Of a DNA stretch of 15,408 bases, positions 6,631-13,437 are shown piece by piece; positions within the stretch are counted from its first letter, which is position 1; each line of letters opens with the position of its first letter. Both the position numbers and the translations under genes were made by a program. Source of the stretch: JBGRQB01 sp041725875 (lineage in GTDB: Bacteria; Bacteroidota; Ignavibacteria; Ignavibacteriales; Melioribacteraceae). Location: assembly GCA_041725875.1 (NCBI GenBank), contig JBGRQB010000101.1:1-15408 (forward strand). The letters are read 5' to 3'. The notes beneath the pieces are model-generated. The model had not been told where the DNA came from. It did no database searches and saw only the letters and a list, made by a program, of their open reading frames with translations.

Positions 6631-6662
6631 GGAAATGGTCCTACCTTTTTGAAACCATTGCC
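6631..6662 (-). other. Intergenic hairpin between rhodanese-fold and HEAT genes
   Basis: GGCAATGGT / ACCATTTCC on the minus strand (complements of 6654-6662 and 6631-6639) can form a nine-position stem with one mismatch and a 14-base loop. No T run follows, so it is not a standard intrinsic terminator, though it is the only strong structure in the 6482-6733 gap and no other terminator for the rhodanese-fold gene is visible. It could be part of a leader or a small RNA; nothing else supports either. Confidence 0.3.
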
Positions 6663-6733
6663 AGCGTAAGTGAATATCAATTTCGGGTAATTTTGTGAGT
6701 CAGATTTGATAAAAAAAGAGAAAAATTTTGGTA

Positions 6734-7180
6734 TTATTTTTCAGAAAAATCTTTTTTTACGAGTCTGCTTTTAACAAAGTTTTTAGGTTTTGATTCATAA
6801 AAATATGGTTTGGCAAGCGCTTCATTATTATCAATTTTTAACGGAAGATTGTCACGTGTCCACTGCATTATTCCGCCTGCAAGGTTTGCCAGATTTTCAT
6901 ATCCTTTTTCTTTAAGGAACATTATTGCTTTTTTGCTGCTCAGACCGGTAGAATCTGCTATAATAACAGGTTTATCCTGAGGAATGGTTTTATAGTTTTC
7001 AGGAAGTTTATTTTTGGGAAGAAGGATTAAATTTTCCACTTCAAAGGTTTTGTAATCGGTTTCATATTCTTTTCTGATATCAACCAGATATGCGCCGTTT
7101 TTGCAGCATTCCATTGCTTCGCTTGGTGAAAGGTTGATAATTTCACCATTTGTAATTCCTTTATTTTCAAATAAGCTCAT
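6734..7180 (-). CDS. Rhodanese-fold protein with Asp at the catalytic Cys position
   Basis: 148 aa, a single rhodanese domain (about 13-113). Seen: LSPSEAMECCKNGAYLVDIR (17-36, the CH2A/CH2B region with the conserved VDIR), the active-site loop DSTGLSS (76-82) after PVII-A, and the closing LAGGIMQW (100-107). In active rhodaneses the loop begins with Cys (C-x2-G-x-R-S); here that place is Asp76 and the Arg is Ser81, so persulfide transfer by the usual route is not expected. Known: some rhodanese domains with Asp for Cys are non-catalytic binding or regulatory modules. Two adjacent cysteines (25, 26) lie elsewhere on the fold. The last 30 residues are basic (KPKNFVKSRLVKK), an addition beyond the domain. 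No signal peptide, so cytoplasmic. Ribosome site AAGGAAG precedes the ATG; the glmM terminator lies between, so it has its own promoter or depends on read-through. Confidence 0.85.
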   Translation of the reverse strand: MSLFENKGITNGEIINLSPSEAMECCKNGAYLVDIRKEYETDYKTFEVENLILLPKNKLPENYKTIPQDKPVIIADSTGLSSKKAIMFLKEKGYENLANLAGGIMQWTRDNLPLKIDNNEALAKPYFYESKPKNFVKSRLVKKDFSEK

Positions 7181-7220
7181 AACTTCCTTTCAAACAAATA
7201 AAATTCTGATATGTAATTAT

Positions 7221-7249
7221 AAAGAAAAGCCCCGAATTTCGGGGCTTTT
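7221..7249 (-). terminator. Intrinsic terminator of the glmM-like gene
   Basis: GCCCCGA-ATT-TCGGGGC (7229-7245) with flanking A/T runs that extend the stem. On the minus strand it follows directly after the stop codon at 7250 and ends with TTTTCTTT. The plus-strand side also carries six T, so it could act in both directions, but no plus-strand gene ends here. Confidence 0.9.
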
Positions 7250-8605
7250 TTATTTCAGAAAAGATTTAATTTCTTCAAAATATTTTTGAGTGTATTTTTC
7301 AGCTTTTTCTTCGGTTTCAGCTTCGGCAATACAGCGTATAATTGGTTCTGTATTCGATTTTCTCAAATGAACCCAGTGATCTTCAAAATCTATTCGTAAG
7401 CCGTCATCTGTATTTGGTGAAAATTCGGCATATTTCTTTTTAATCAGTTCAATAATCTGATCCGGATTGTTTTCCCCCAGATCAACTTTCTTTTTGGCAA
7501 TATTATATTGCGGAAGATTGTCTTTCAGTTCACTCAATGTTCCGCCAAATTCAAGTAAATGCTGAAGTGTAAGTGCGGTTCCAACCAGTGCATCACGTCC
7601 ATATTGTAAACCCGGGTAAATTACTCCGCCGCTTCCTTCTCCGCCAATTACCGCACCTGTCTCATACATTTTATTTACTACATTTGCTTCTCCTACAGGA
7701 GATCTGAAAACTTTACAGCCGGCTTCTTTTGTCACATCATCAACTGCTCTTGTTGTTGAAAGATTAACAACTACATTGCCTTTTTCTTTTGACAGAATAA
7801 ATTTAACTGCCGAGGTGATTGTATTTTCTTCACTGAAAGGTTCTCCTTTGTCTGTAATTAAGACAAGTCTGTCAACATCCGGATCAACAACAACACCAAG
7901 ATCGGCACCTGCTTCTTTAACAGCTTTCATAGTACCGGTAAGGTTTTCGGGAATTGGTTCAGGCAGACGAGGAAATATTCCTGTTTTTTCGCAATCTTTT
8001 TCAATTACTTCGCAGCCAAACTGTTTTAGCAATTCCGGCATAATATGAACTCCGGCTCCGTTTACACAATCTAACAAAACCTTAAATTTTCGTTTTTTGA
8101 TTGCTTCAACATCAATGTGGTCCATATCAAGAACGCTTTTCATATGGTTTACCAAACCTTCATCAAACTTTGTCAGTTTTCCTATTTGAGTCCAGTCAGA
8201 ATAATCTTTTGTGCTTTCCTCGAGGTTTGCAAGCATTTTTTTGTTTTCTTCAGCAGTCATAAACTCACCTTTGCCGTTAAGCAGTTTTAAGGCATTCCAT
8301 TCGTTTGGGTTATGACTTGCAGAAATTGCAATTCCGCCAACTGCATTTAATTCGCGAACATTGTACAATACAGTGGGGGTAGGACAGATCCCTATATCCA
8401 CAACATCATTTCCTTTTGCAAGTAAAGTCCCGATTACCAGACTGTTCACCATATCGCCGGTAATTCTGGCATCTCTGCCAATAATAATTTTTCCTTTACC
8501 GCAAAAATCTGCATAAGCTGAAGCGTATTTTACAATAACATCAGGTTCGAGTCCGCCGCCGACAATTCCTCTTATACCTGATACGCTTACCATTAAAGTA
8601 CCCAT
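7250..8605 (-). CDS. glmM: Phosphoglucosamine mutase / phosphomannomutase (alpha-D-phosphohexomutase family)
   Basis: Moves a phosphate between C6 and C1 of a hexose(amine) phosphate through a phosphoserine and a bisphosphate intermediate; as GlmM it makes GlcN-1-P for UDP-GlcNAc and hence peptidoglycan. Seen in order over 451 aa: SVSGIRGIVG at the N-terminus, phosphoserine loop SASHNP with Ser97, metal loop DPDVDR (Asp241, 243, 245), sugar-binding loop GGEGSGG (321-327) and the phosphate-binding loop RKSNTEP (415-421). All four family motifs are intact and length is normal. The sugar loop is GEGSGG rather than the GEQSGH of typical bacterial GlmM and is closer to archaeal-type PMM/PGM enzymes, so the substrate (GlcN-6-P versus Man-6-P or Glc-6-P) is not settled and the symbol is provisional. 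Ribosome site GAGGAT before the ATG; an in-frame Met5 is an alternative start. Divergent from the dapA operon across a 183-bp control region. Confidence 0.85.
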   Translation of the reverse strand: MGTLMVSVSGIRGIVGGGLEPDVIVKYASAYADFCGKGKIIIGRDARITGDMVNSLVIGTLLAKGNDVVDIGICPTPTVLYNVRELNAVGGIAISASHNPNEWNALKLLNGKGEFMTAEENKKMLANLEESTKDYSDWTQIGKLTKFDEGLVNHMKSVLDMDHIDVEAIKKRKFKVLLDCVNGAGVHIMPELLKQFGCEVIEKDCEKTGIFPRLPEPIPENLTGTMKAVKEAGADLGVVVDPDVDRLVLITDKGEPFSEENTITSAVKFILSKEKGNVVVNLSTTRAVDDVTKEAGCKVFRSPVGEANVVNKMYETGAVIGGEGSGGVIYPGLQYGRDALVGTALTLQHLLEFGGTLSELKDNLPQYNIAKKKVDLGENNPDQIIELIKKKYAEFSPNTDDGLRIDFEDHWVHLRKSNTEPIIRCIAEAETEEKAEKYTQKYFEEIKSFLK

Positions 8606-8634
8606 AACATCCTCAAGTTTTCATTTTAGGAACA

Positions 8635-8642
8635 CAAATTTA
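8635..8642 (-). promoter_or_regulatory. Probable -7 element of the glmM-like gene
   Basis: On the minus strand TAAATTTG matches the FCB-group -7 consensus TAnnTTTG and lies about 30 bases before the ATG. I do not find a matching TTTG at the -33 spacing, so this rests on one half of the promoter. Confidence 0.4.
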
Positions 8643-8673
8643 ATAAAATTTCCCGATTGTTATATTGTATAAT

Positions 8674-8714
8674 TGGTGCACTTTTTGTGAGTCGGGTTAA
8701 ATAAAAATGGTGCA
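8674..8714. repeat. TGGTGCA direct repeat upstream of the dap promoter
   Basis: TGGTGCA occurs at 8674-8680 and again at 8708-8714, 34 bp apart, between the divergent glmM-like and dapA genes and just upstream of the dap promoter. The first copy is within the self-complementary GTGCAC. They could be binding sites for one regulator; two copies of a seven-base word could also be chance. Confidence 0.3.
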
Positions 8715-8725
8715 TTAATTATAAT

Positions 8726-8757
8726 TTTGATTTATTATCCGAATAAGTGTAATTTTG
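8726..8757 (+). promoter_or_regulatory. Promoter of the dap/lysC operon (TTTG-N20-TAATTTTG)
   Basis: TTTG at 8726-8729, a 20-base spacer, and TAATTTTG at 8750-8757: a full match to the -33 TTTG / -7 TAnnTTTG promoter used by Bacteroidetes and relatives. Transcription would start near 8763-8766, giving a leader of roughly 25 bases before the ATG at 8789. Such a leader is too short for a lysine riboswitch or an attenuator, so any control must act on the DNA. Confidence 0.65.
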
Positions 8758-8778
8758 CAGTAATTTATGAAATTTTAT

Positions 8779-8782
8779 GAGG
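8779..8782 (+). promoter_or_regulatory. Ribosome binding site that sets the dapA start
   Basis: GAGG, six bases before the ATG at 8789. It overlaps an alternative in-frame ATG at 8777, which has no ribosome site of its own, so the downstream ATG is preferred. Confidence 0.7.
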
Positions 8783-8788
8783 CATATT

Positions 8789-9694
8789 ATGTTTAAAGGT
8801 ACTGGAACCGCAATTATCACCCCGTTTAAAGATGACCTCTCAATAGATTATGAAAAACTTACCGGATTAATTGAATACCAGATCAATAACGGCATTGATG
8901 CAATTATTGTTTTGGGAACCACAGGTGAGGCTCCGGTTATCAACGATGAAGAAAGAACTGAACTTATCAGCTTCTTTGTTGAAAAGGTTAACAAAAGAGT
9001 AAAAATTATTGTAGGAACCGGTACAAATGATCCGGCGCATTGTGTTAAACATAATGAAAATGCTGAAAAACTTGGTGCCGACGGATTATTGATTGTTAAT
9101 CCTTATTATAATAAAGGAACGCAGAGAAGTATTGTTGAACATTTTAAGTATCTCGACAGCAAAACAAATCTCCCGATTATTTTATACAATGTTCCTTCCC
9201 GTACCGGAATGAATATGCTGCCTGAGACAATCATCAAAATATATGAAGAATGTAAAAATGTTGTTGGCGTAAAAGAAGCAAGCGGCGATATTTCACAAAT
9301 TGCAAAGCTACTTGCCATAAAACCTGAAGAGTTTTCCGTTCTTTCAGGAAATGACGACCAGACACTTCCGATTATGTCAATGGGAGGCGACGGAGTAATT
9401 TCTGTTTTCTCAAACAGTTTTCCTAAAGAGATGACTCAAATGGTAAACGCAGCGCTTAAAGACAATTACAAACTGGCTCGCGAACTCCACAACACATACC
9501 TGAAAATGATGCACCTTATTTTTATTGAAGCCAGTCCGATGCCAATAAAATATGTTATGCAAAAACTTGATTTGTGTAAAAATGTTTTGCGTCTGCCACT
9601 TTTGCCTGTAACTGAAGAAAGTGAAACTATTCTTGATAAAGAGTTACAGCATTATTTTGATTCAAACATTTTTGTATCAGAAAGAGCAGGGTGA
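8789..9694 (+). CDS. dapA: 4-hydroxy-tetrahydrodipicolinate synthase
   Basis: Condenses pyruvate with aspartate semialdehyde, the branch point into diaminopimelate and lysine. Start: ATG at 8789 gives MFKGTGTAIITPF, the usual DapA N-terminus, with GAGG six bases upstream; the ATG at 8777 would add four residues and is disfavoured. Numbered from 8789 (301 aa, normal): Thr44-Thr45 in GTTGE, Tyr133 in LYNVPSRTG, Arg138, and the Schiff-base Lys162 in GVKEASGD. All active-site residues are present. The TIM barrel runs to about 225 and is followed by the C-terminal helices. It is the first gene of a seven-gene unit; dapB starts one base after its stop codon, so translation is probably coupled. Sensitivity to lysine feedback cannot be read from the sequence with confidence. 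Confidence 0.95.
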   Translation: MFKGTGTAIITPFKDDLSIDYEKLTGLIEYQINNGIDAIIVLGTTGEAPVINDEERTELISFFVEKVNKRVKIIVGTGTNDPAHCVKHNENAEKLGADGLLIVNPYYNKGTQRSIVEHFKYLDSKTNLPIILYNVPSRTGMNMLPETIIKIYEECKNVVGVKEASGDISQIAKLLAIKPEEFSVLSGNDDQTLPIMSMGGDGVISVFSNSFPKEMTQMVNAALKDNYKLARELHNTYLKMMHLIFIEASPMPIKYVMQKLDLCKNVLRLPLLPVTEESETILDKELQHYFDSNIFVSERAG

Positions 9695-9695
9695 T

Positions 9696-10349
9696 ATGAA
9701 GTTTGGTTTAGTTGGATTTGACGGAAGACTTGGAAGCGAGGTATTTAATCTTTTTTTGGAAAAAGAACATTCTTGCGTTTATAAATATTCTCTTGGAACT
9801 GAAGAAGAAACAGCGGTTCCCGATGTTTTAATAGATTGCTCACTGCCCGATGTTTTTGAAAAAAGTATTGAACTGGTTGAGAAGTTCGAATCTCCTTTTA
9901 TAATCGGAACCACAGGATTAACTGAAAAGCATTTTGCCGAACTTAAAAGAATTGCTCAAAAAGTTCCGGTTGTTCAAAGTTTTAATTTCTCAATTGGAAT
10001 TCAGGTGCTTCTTCAACTTGCAAAACAGGCTGATGAAATTGTACCTGACTGGGATGTTGAAATTTCAGAAACACATCATAGATTTAAGAAAGATAAACCT
10101 TCAGGCACAGCGCTGATGATAAAAGATGCTGTTGACAGGGAAGAAGTTAATATGTCTTCGCTCAGACTCGGAAACGTTGCCGGCGATCATACAATAAGTT
10201 TTGGCGGACTCGGAGAAGTTTTATCAATTAATCACAGAGCACTTTCCCGCAGAACTTTTGCCGAAGGAATCTTAAAATCAGCAGAATTTGCAGCTAATGC
10301 AAAACCGGGATTTTATACATTTACAGAAGTATTATTCAAAAACAAATAA
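9696..10349 (+). CDS. dapB: 4-hydroxy-tetrahydrodipicolinate reductase, compact form
   Basis: NAD(P)H-dependent reduction of the DapA product to tetrahydrodipicolinate. The frame is open back to 9621, but the real start is the ATG at 9696, one base after the dapA stop: it gives MKFGLVGFDGRLG, the Rossmann entry (usual GxxGRMG), and a GCAGGG ribosome-like site lies just upstream. Counted from there the protein has 217 aa, shorter than the 260-270 of E. coli type and like the compact versions seen in some thermophiles and FCB bacteria. Seen: GTTGL at 71-75, NFSIGIQVLLQLA at 97-109, the catalytic HHRFK with His127-His128 and Lys131 followed by PSGTA, and GDHTISFGG near 163. The segment between the dinucleotide motif and GTTG is short, which accounts for the reduced length. 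All catalytic residues are present. Confidence 0.92.
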   Translation: MKFGLVGFDGRLGSEVFNLFLEKEHSCVYKYSLGTEEETAVPDVLIDCSLPDVFEKSIELVEKFESPFIIGTTGLTEKHFAELKRIAQKVPVVQSFNFSIGIQVLLQLAKQADEIVPDWDVEISETHHRFKKDKPSGTALMIKDAVDREEVNMSSLRLGNVAGDHTISFGGLGEVLSINHRALSRRTFAEGILKSAEFAANAKPGFYTFTEVLFKNK

Positions 10350-10365
10350 TTCAGGATAGAGATAA

Positions 10366-11064
10366 ATGGATTCATACGAAATTATAAGATATATAGCGGA
10401 AGCTGAAAGAAAAACTCCCTGCAAGATTTATCTTACAGGTGATCTTGAAAATGCAGATTTTGGCACTTTAGAATTTATTGGAACCAAAGATTACGGAACA
10501 TTGTTTTGTGAACATACCGAATGGCTTGCATTTCAGGAACAGAACAAACACTTGATTACAAAATTTAAGTTGGAAATGGACAGAAGAAATTCTGCAATTC
10601 CTCTTGCTGATTATTCAAAATATAATGCTCGCATCGAACCTGGCGTTACAATTCGCGATAAAGTTGATATTGGTGATAACTGTGTTGTTATGATGGGCGC
10701 AGTAATAAATATCGGGGCTGTTATTGGTGAAAAAACTATGCTCGATATGAATGTTGTAATTGGAGGAAGAGCGCAGGTTGGAAAAAATTGTCACATTGGC
10801 GCAGGTTCTGTCCTGGCAGGAGTTATTGAACCGCCAAGTGCTCAGCCTGTTGTAATTGAAGATGATGTAATGCTTGGAGCCAACGCAGTTATTCTTGAAG
10901 GAGTAAAAGTTGGTAAAGGCGCAGTTGTTGCTGCCGGCGCGGTTGTAATAGACGATGTTGAAGATTACACAATAGTAGCGGGCATTCCTGCAAAAGTAAT
11001 TAAAAAAGTTGATGAAAAAACCAAAGATAAAACTCAGTTGGTAAACGAATTGAGAAGATTATAA
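10366..11064 (+). CDS. dapH: Tetrahydrodipicolinate N-acetyltransferase
   Basis: Transfers acetyl from acetyl-CoA to tetrahydrodipicolinate, opening the acetylase branch of diaminopimelate synthesis. Seen: an N-terminal alpha/beta domain (1-88) with DRRNSAIP (72-79), then a left-handed beta-helix of hexapeptide repeats (about 88-210) with ARIEPGVTIRD, VMMGAVINIGAVIGE, GKNCHIGAGSVLAGVIEPPSA and VAAGAVV. The 'HIGAGSVLAGVIEPPSA' block and the EKTK...ELRRL tail match the Bacillus DapH (YkuQ) type, not the succinyltransferase DapD of E. coli, which is about 275 aa and has different motifs. 232 aa is the normal DapH length. Consequence: the pathway should then use an acetyl-diaminopimelate aminotransferase and deacetylase (dapX/patA- and dapL-type products), not present in the window. 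It is 16 bases after dapB with AGGAT upstream, and 3 bases before lysC. Confidence 0.93.
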   Translation: MDSYEIIRYIAEAERKTPCKIYLTGDLENADFGTLEFIGTKDYGTLFCEHTEWLAFQEQNKHLITKFKLEMDRRNSAIPLADYSKYNARIEPGVTIRDKVDIGDNCVVMMGAVINIGAVIGEKTMLDMNVVIGGRAQVGKNCHIGAGSVLAGVIEPPSAQPVVIEDDVMLGANAVILEGVKVGKGAVVAAGAVVIDDVEDYTIVAGIPAKVIKKVDEKTKDKTQLVNELRRL

Positions 11065-11067
11065 ACT

Positions 11068-12273
11068 ATGCCGATAATTGTCCAGAAATATGGTGGCAGC
11101 AGCATTGCCGATATAGAAAAAATTAAAAAAGTTGCAGCTAAAATTGTTGCCCGCAAAAATGAAGGTTTTGACGTGGCTGTTGTTGTTTCGGCAATGGGTA
11201 AAACCACAAATGAATTTATTGGAATGGCCAGAGAGATTTCGCAAAATCCTCCTAAAAGGGAAATGGATATGCTGCTCACTGTTGGCGAACGAATTACAAT
11301 GTCGCTTCTTTGCATTGCAATAAATGATCTTGGAGTTGAAGCTGTATCTCTTACCGGCTCTCAGGCTGGAATAATCACCAACGATTGTCACAACGACGCC
11401 CGTGTTATTGAGGTTCGTCCGTTTCGTGTGCAAGATGAACTGCGTCGCGGCAAAATAGTTGTCGTTGGCGGGTTTCAGGGAGTAAGCTACAAAAGAGAAA
11501 TTACTACTCTCGGAAGAGGCGGTTCGGATACTTCGGCTGTTGCTCTTGCAGCAGCATTAAGTGCCGAAGCCTGCGAAATTTATTCTGATGTTGACGGAAT
11601 CTACTCAGCCGATCCAAATTTAGTGGAAGGTTCACAGCATCTGCCTGAAATCTCTTATCAGATGATGCAGGAGATGAGTATGGCCGGAGCCAAAGTGTTG
11701 AACGCACAGGCAGTTGAGTTTGCCAAAAGCGCTCAGATTGCTTTATTTGCCAGAAGTACTTTTAACGAAGGAAAAGAAACAGAAGTAAGAAAACTGGCAG
11801 AAGGTCAGCCCAAAGGTGTTAAGGCAGTCACTTACGAAAATGATGTTGTCAGAGTTAAAATTATTGGTGACGACAATAAAAACCTTAACTGGCTTCTTAA
11901 AATTCTGGATGAAGAAAACGTTTCTATAAAAGAACTGAATGTTGTTGACGAATCGGAAACAAATTGTTCTAAAGCATCTTTTATAATTTCGCATAAAAAT
12001 ATTTATCACTGGGAACAGCTTAAAAATAAATTCCAGAATAAACTTCAAAACTCACTTTCATTTGATTACGATATTTCAACTTTGTCAATTATAGGAGAGG
12101 GGATTAATAAAGAGAATTCAGTTTTATTAAACACTCTTGATTTGTTTGAAAAAAACGATATCGAAGTTCTTGGTTTATCTACAACTTCGTTCAGATTATC
12201 ATTTATTGTTGAAAAAAATAAGATTTCAGATGCTGTGAAATTGACACATAAAAAGTGGATTGAAACAGCTTAA
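11068..12273 (+). CDS. lysC: Aspartate kinase, monofunctional, with C-terminal ACT domains
   Basis: Phosphorylates aspartate, the first step to lysine, threonine and methionine. Seen: KYGGSS at 7-12 (nucleotide/aspartate site), VVSAMGKTTNE (39-49), GERIT with Glu74, TTLGRGGSDTSA (146-157), and SDVDGIYSADP (173-183); the catalytic domain ends near 255. The remaining 145 residues carry two ACT-like modules, one around 260-330 (VKIIGDDNKNLNWLLKILDE) and one around 336-400 (LSIIGEGINKENSVLLNTLD), which in this family bind lysine and/or threonine. There is no homoserine dehydrogenase fusion. It follows dapH by three bases with only GAGAAGA as a ribosome-like site, so translation is probably coupled. 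Its position among dap genes suggests the lysine-sensitive type. The stop codon TAA overlaps the ATG of the next gene by one base. Confidence 0.95.
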   Translation: MPIIVQKYGGSSIADIEKIKKVAAKIVARKNEGFDVAVVVSAMGKTTNEFIGMAREISQNPPKREMDMLLTVGERITMSLLCIAINDLGVEAVSLTGSQAGIITNDCHNDARVIEVRPFRVQDELRRGKIVVVGGFQGVSYKREITTLGRGGSDTSAVALAAALSAEACEIYSDVDGIYSADPNLVEGSQHLPEISYQMMQEMSMAGAKVLNAQAVEFAKSAQIALFARSTFNEGKETEVRKLAEGQPKGVKAVTYENDVVRVKIIGDDNKNLNWLLKILDEENVSIKELNVVDESETNCSKASFIISHKNIYHWEQLKNKFQNKLQNSLSFDYDISTLSIIGEGINKENSVLLNTLDLFEKNDIEVLGLSTTSFRLSFIVEKNKISDAVKLTHKKWIETA

Positions 12274-12995
12274 TGAATAAACACCAGGTTAATAAAGTAA
12301 TCAAGGCAACAGATCTCCTTGTTGAGAAATTTGGTATTCCGCCCAGACCCGCAGAAAAACCAGATCCGGTTGAAATGGTAATAGGTACAATACTTTCGCA
12401 AAACACAAATGATAAAAACTCATACAAAGCTTATTTACAGCTTAAAGAGAAGTATAAAACCTGGGATGAAATTGCAGAAGCTGAAAGAAGTGACATTGAA
12501 AAAGAAATTAAAACAGCCGGACTCGGAAAACAAAAATCTGGTGCTATTAAGAATTTTCTGACCCGACTCAAAATTGAAAAAAACATTTATTCGCTCGATT
12601 ATCTTAGCGATCTGACAGATCTCGAGGCGATAGAAGATTTAACTAAATATAATGGTGTGGGGGTTAAAACCGCCAGTTGTGTTCTGCTGTTTGCGCTCGA
12701 CAGGAATGTTTGTCCTGTTGACACACACGTAAACAGAATAGTAAACCGACTCGGAATTGTAAAAGCTTCAACACCAGATAAAACATTCTTTTTATTGAAT
12801 GAAAATTTTCCCGCTGACATAGCGCACAGATTTCATACTAACTTGATAAGACTTGGTCGCGAAGTTTGCAAACCGCAAAAACCAGCTTGTTTGTCGTGTC
12901 CGTTGATAAAAGTGTGTAAATATGATGGAAAAACAAAACAAAGAGTAGTTCAGGCTAAGGAGAATGCATTTATGCTATTGGACAATATTAAATAA
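12273..12995 (+). CDS. nth: Endonuclease III-type DNA glycosylase/AP lyase
   Basis: Removes oxidised pyrimidines and nicks the strand by beta-elimination. Seen over 240 aa: HhH-GPD helix-hairpin-helix YNGVGVKTA (126-134) with catalytic Lys132, Asp150 in CPVDTHVNRI (147-156), and a C-terminal [4Fe-4S] motif Cys199-x6-Cys206-x2-Cys209-x5-Cys215, the exact EndoIII spacing. Seen as different from E. coli Nth: the hairpin reads YNGVG instead of LPGVG, there is a slightly longer N-terminus (FGIPPRPAEKPDP) and about 25 residues follow the last Cys. The overall pattern with PPRPAEKPDP and EMVIGTILSQNTND also occurs in the less-studied Nth-like subgroup, so the exact substrate range is open. The start ATG overlaps the lysC stop (TAATG), a strong coupling signal, so this repair gene is made with the lysine genes. 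Confidence 0.9.
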   Translation: MNKHQVNKVIKATDLLVEKFGIPPRPAEKPDPVEMVIGTILSQNTNDKNSYKAYLQLKEKYKTWDEIAEAERSDIEKEIKTAGLGKQKSGAIKNFLTRLKIEKNIYSLDYLSDLTDLEAIEDLTKYNGVGVKTASCVLLFALDRNVCPVDTHVNRIVNRLGIVKASTPDKTFFLLNENFPADIAHRFHTNLIRLGREVCKPQKPACLSCPLIKVCKYDGKTKQRVVQAKENAFMLLDNIK

Positions 12996-12996
12996 C

Positions 12997-13001
12997 GGAG
13001 G
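12997..13001 (+). promoter_or_regulatory. Ribosome binding site that sets the slyD-like start
   Basis: GGAGG four bases before the ATG at 13006. The open frame extends upstream to 12964, overlapping nth, but only the ATG at 13006 has a ribosome site; it is the strongest such site in the operon. Confidence 0.8.
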
Positions 13002-13005
13002 AAAT

Positions 13006-13434
13006 ATGAGCAAGGCGCAAGCAGGAAACAAAGTAAAAGTACACTACACAGGTAAACTTGATAACGGCGATATTTTTGATTCATCAGTTGGTCGCGAACC
13101 ATTGGAATTTCAGATTGGCGGCGGACAGGTAATCAAAGGTTTTGATGATGGTGTTACCGGAATGGAAATTGGCGAAAAGAAAACTATCAGAATTGAAGCT
13201 GAAAATGCTTACGGTCCGGTAAGAGAAGATTTAGTTCTTACAGCAGAAAGATCTCAAATTCCGCCTGAAATAAATATTGAATTAGGAATTCAGTTACAGA
13301 TTCCTCAGCCTGAAGGAATGCCGATTGTTGTTACTGTTACTGAAATTACTGACGAACATGTAATTTTAGATGCAAACCACAAGCTTGCAGGAAAAGCTTT
13401 AACTTTTGAATTGGAACTAGTGGAAATTGCATAA
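13006..13434 (+). CDS. slyD: SlyD-like FKBP-type peptidyl-prolyl isomerase
   Basis: Cis/trans prolyl isomerase and foldase, cytoplasmic (no signal peptide). Seen: FKBP part 1-70 with VHYTGKLDNGDIFDSS (12-27), EPLEFQIGGGQVIKGFDDGV (31-50) and the strand IRIEAENAYG (61-70); then the insert-in-flap chaperone domain, about 71-122; then DANHKLAGKALTFELELVEI (122-141), the SlyD-type return into the FKBP domain. Length 142 aa is that of the short FKBP/SlyD class; there is no His/Cys-rich nickel-binding tail as in E. coli SlyD, so a role in hydrogenase metal delivery is not supported. The gene lies 10 bases after nth and 3 before the next gene. Confidence 0.88.
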   Translation: MSKAQAGNKVKVHYTGKLDNGDIFDSSVGREPLEFQIGGGQVIKGFDDGVTGMEIGEKKTIRIEAENAYGPVREDLVLTAERSQIPPEINIELGIQLQIPQPEGMPIVVTVTEITDEHVILDANHKLAGKALTFELELVEIA

Positions 13435-13437
13435 TTA

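Noticed and set aside
8606..8788. Lysine riboswitch in front of dapA or lysC
   Set aside because: The predicted dapA leader is about 25 bases and lysC begins 3 bases after dapH; no L-box-like conserved structure is visible.
9621..9695. N-terminal extension of DapB by 25 residues
   Set aside because: It overlaps dapA, and the residues before MKFGLVGFDGRLG have no DapB match; the ATG at 9696 is placed directly after the dapA stop.
11059..11433. 124-aa minus-strand frame opposite lysC
   Set aside because: Shadow frame over conserved aspartate kinase sequence; no ribosome site or family features.
12964..13005. N-terminal extension of the SlyD-like protein
   Set aside because: It overlaps nth and lacks a ribosome site; GGAGG precedes the ATG at 13006.
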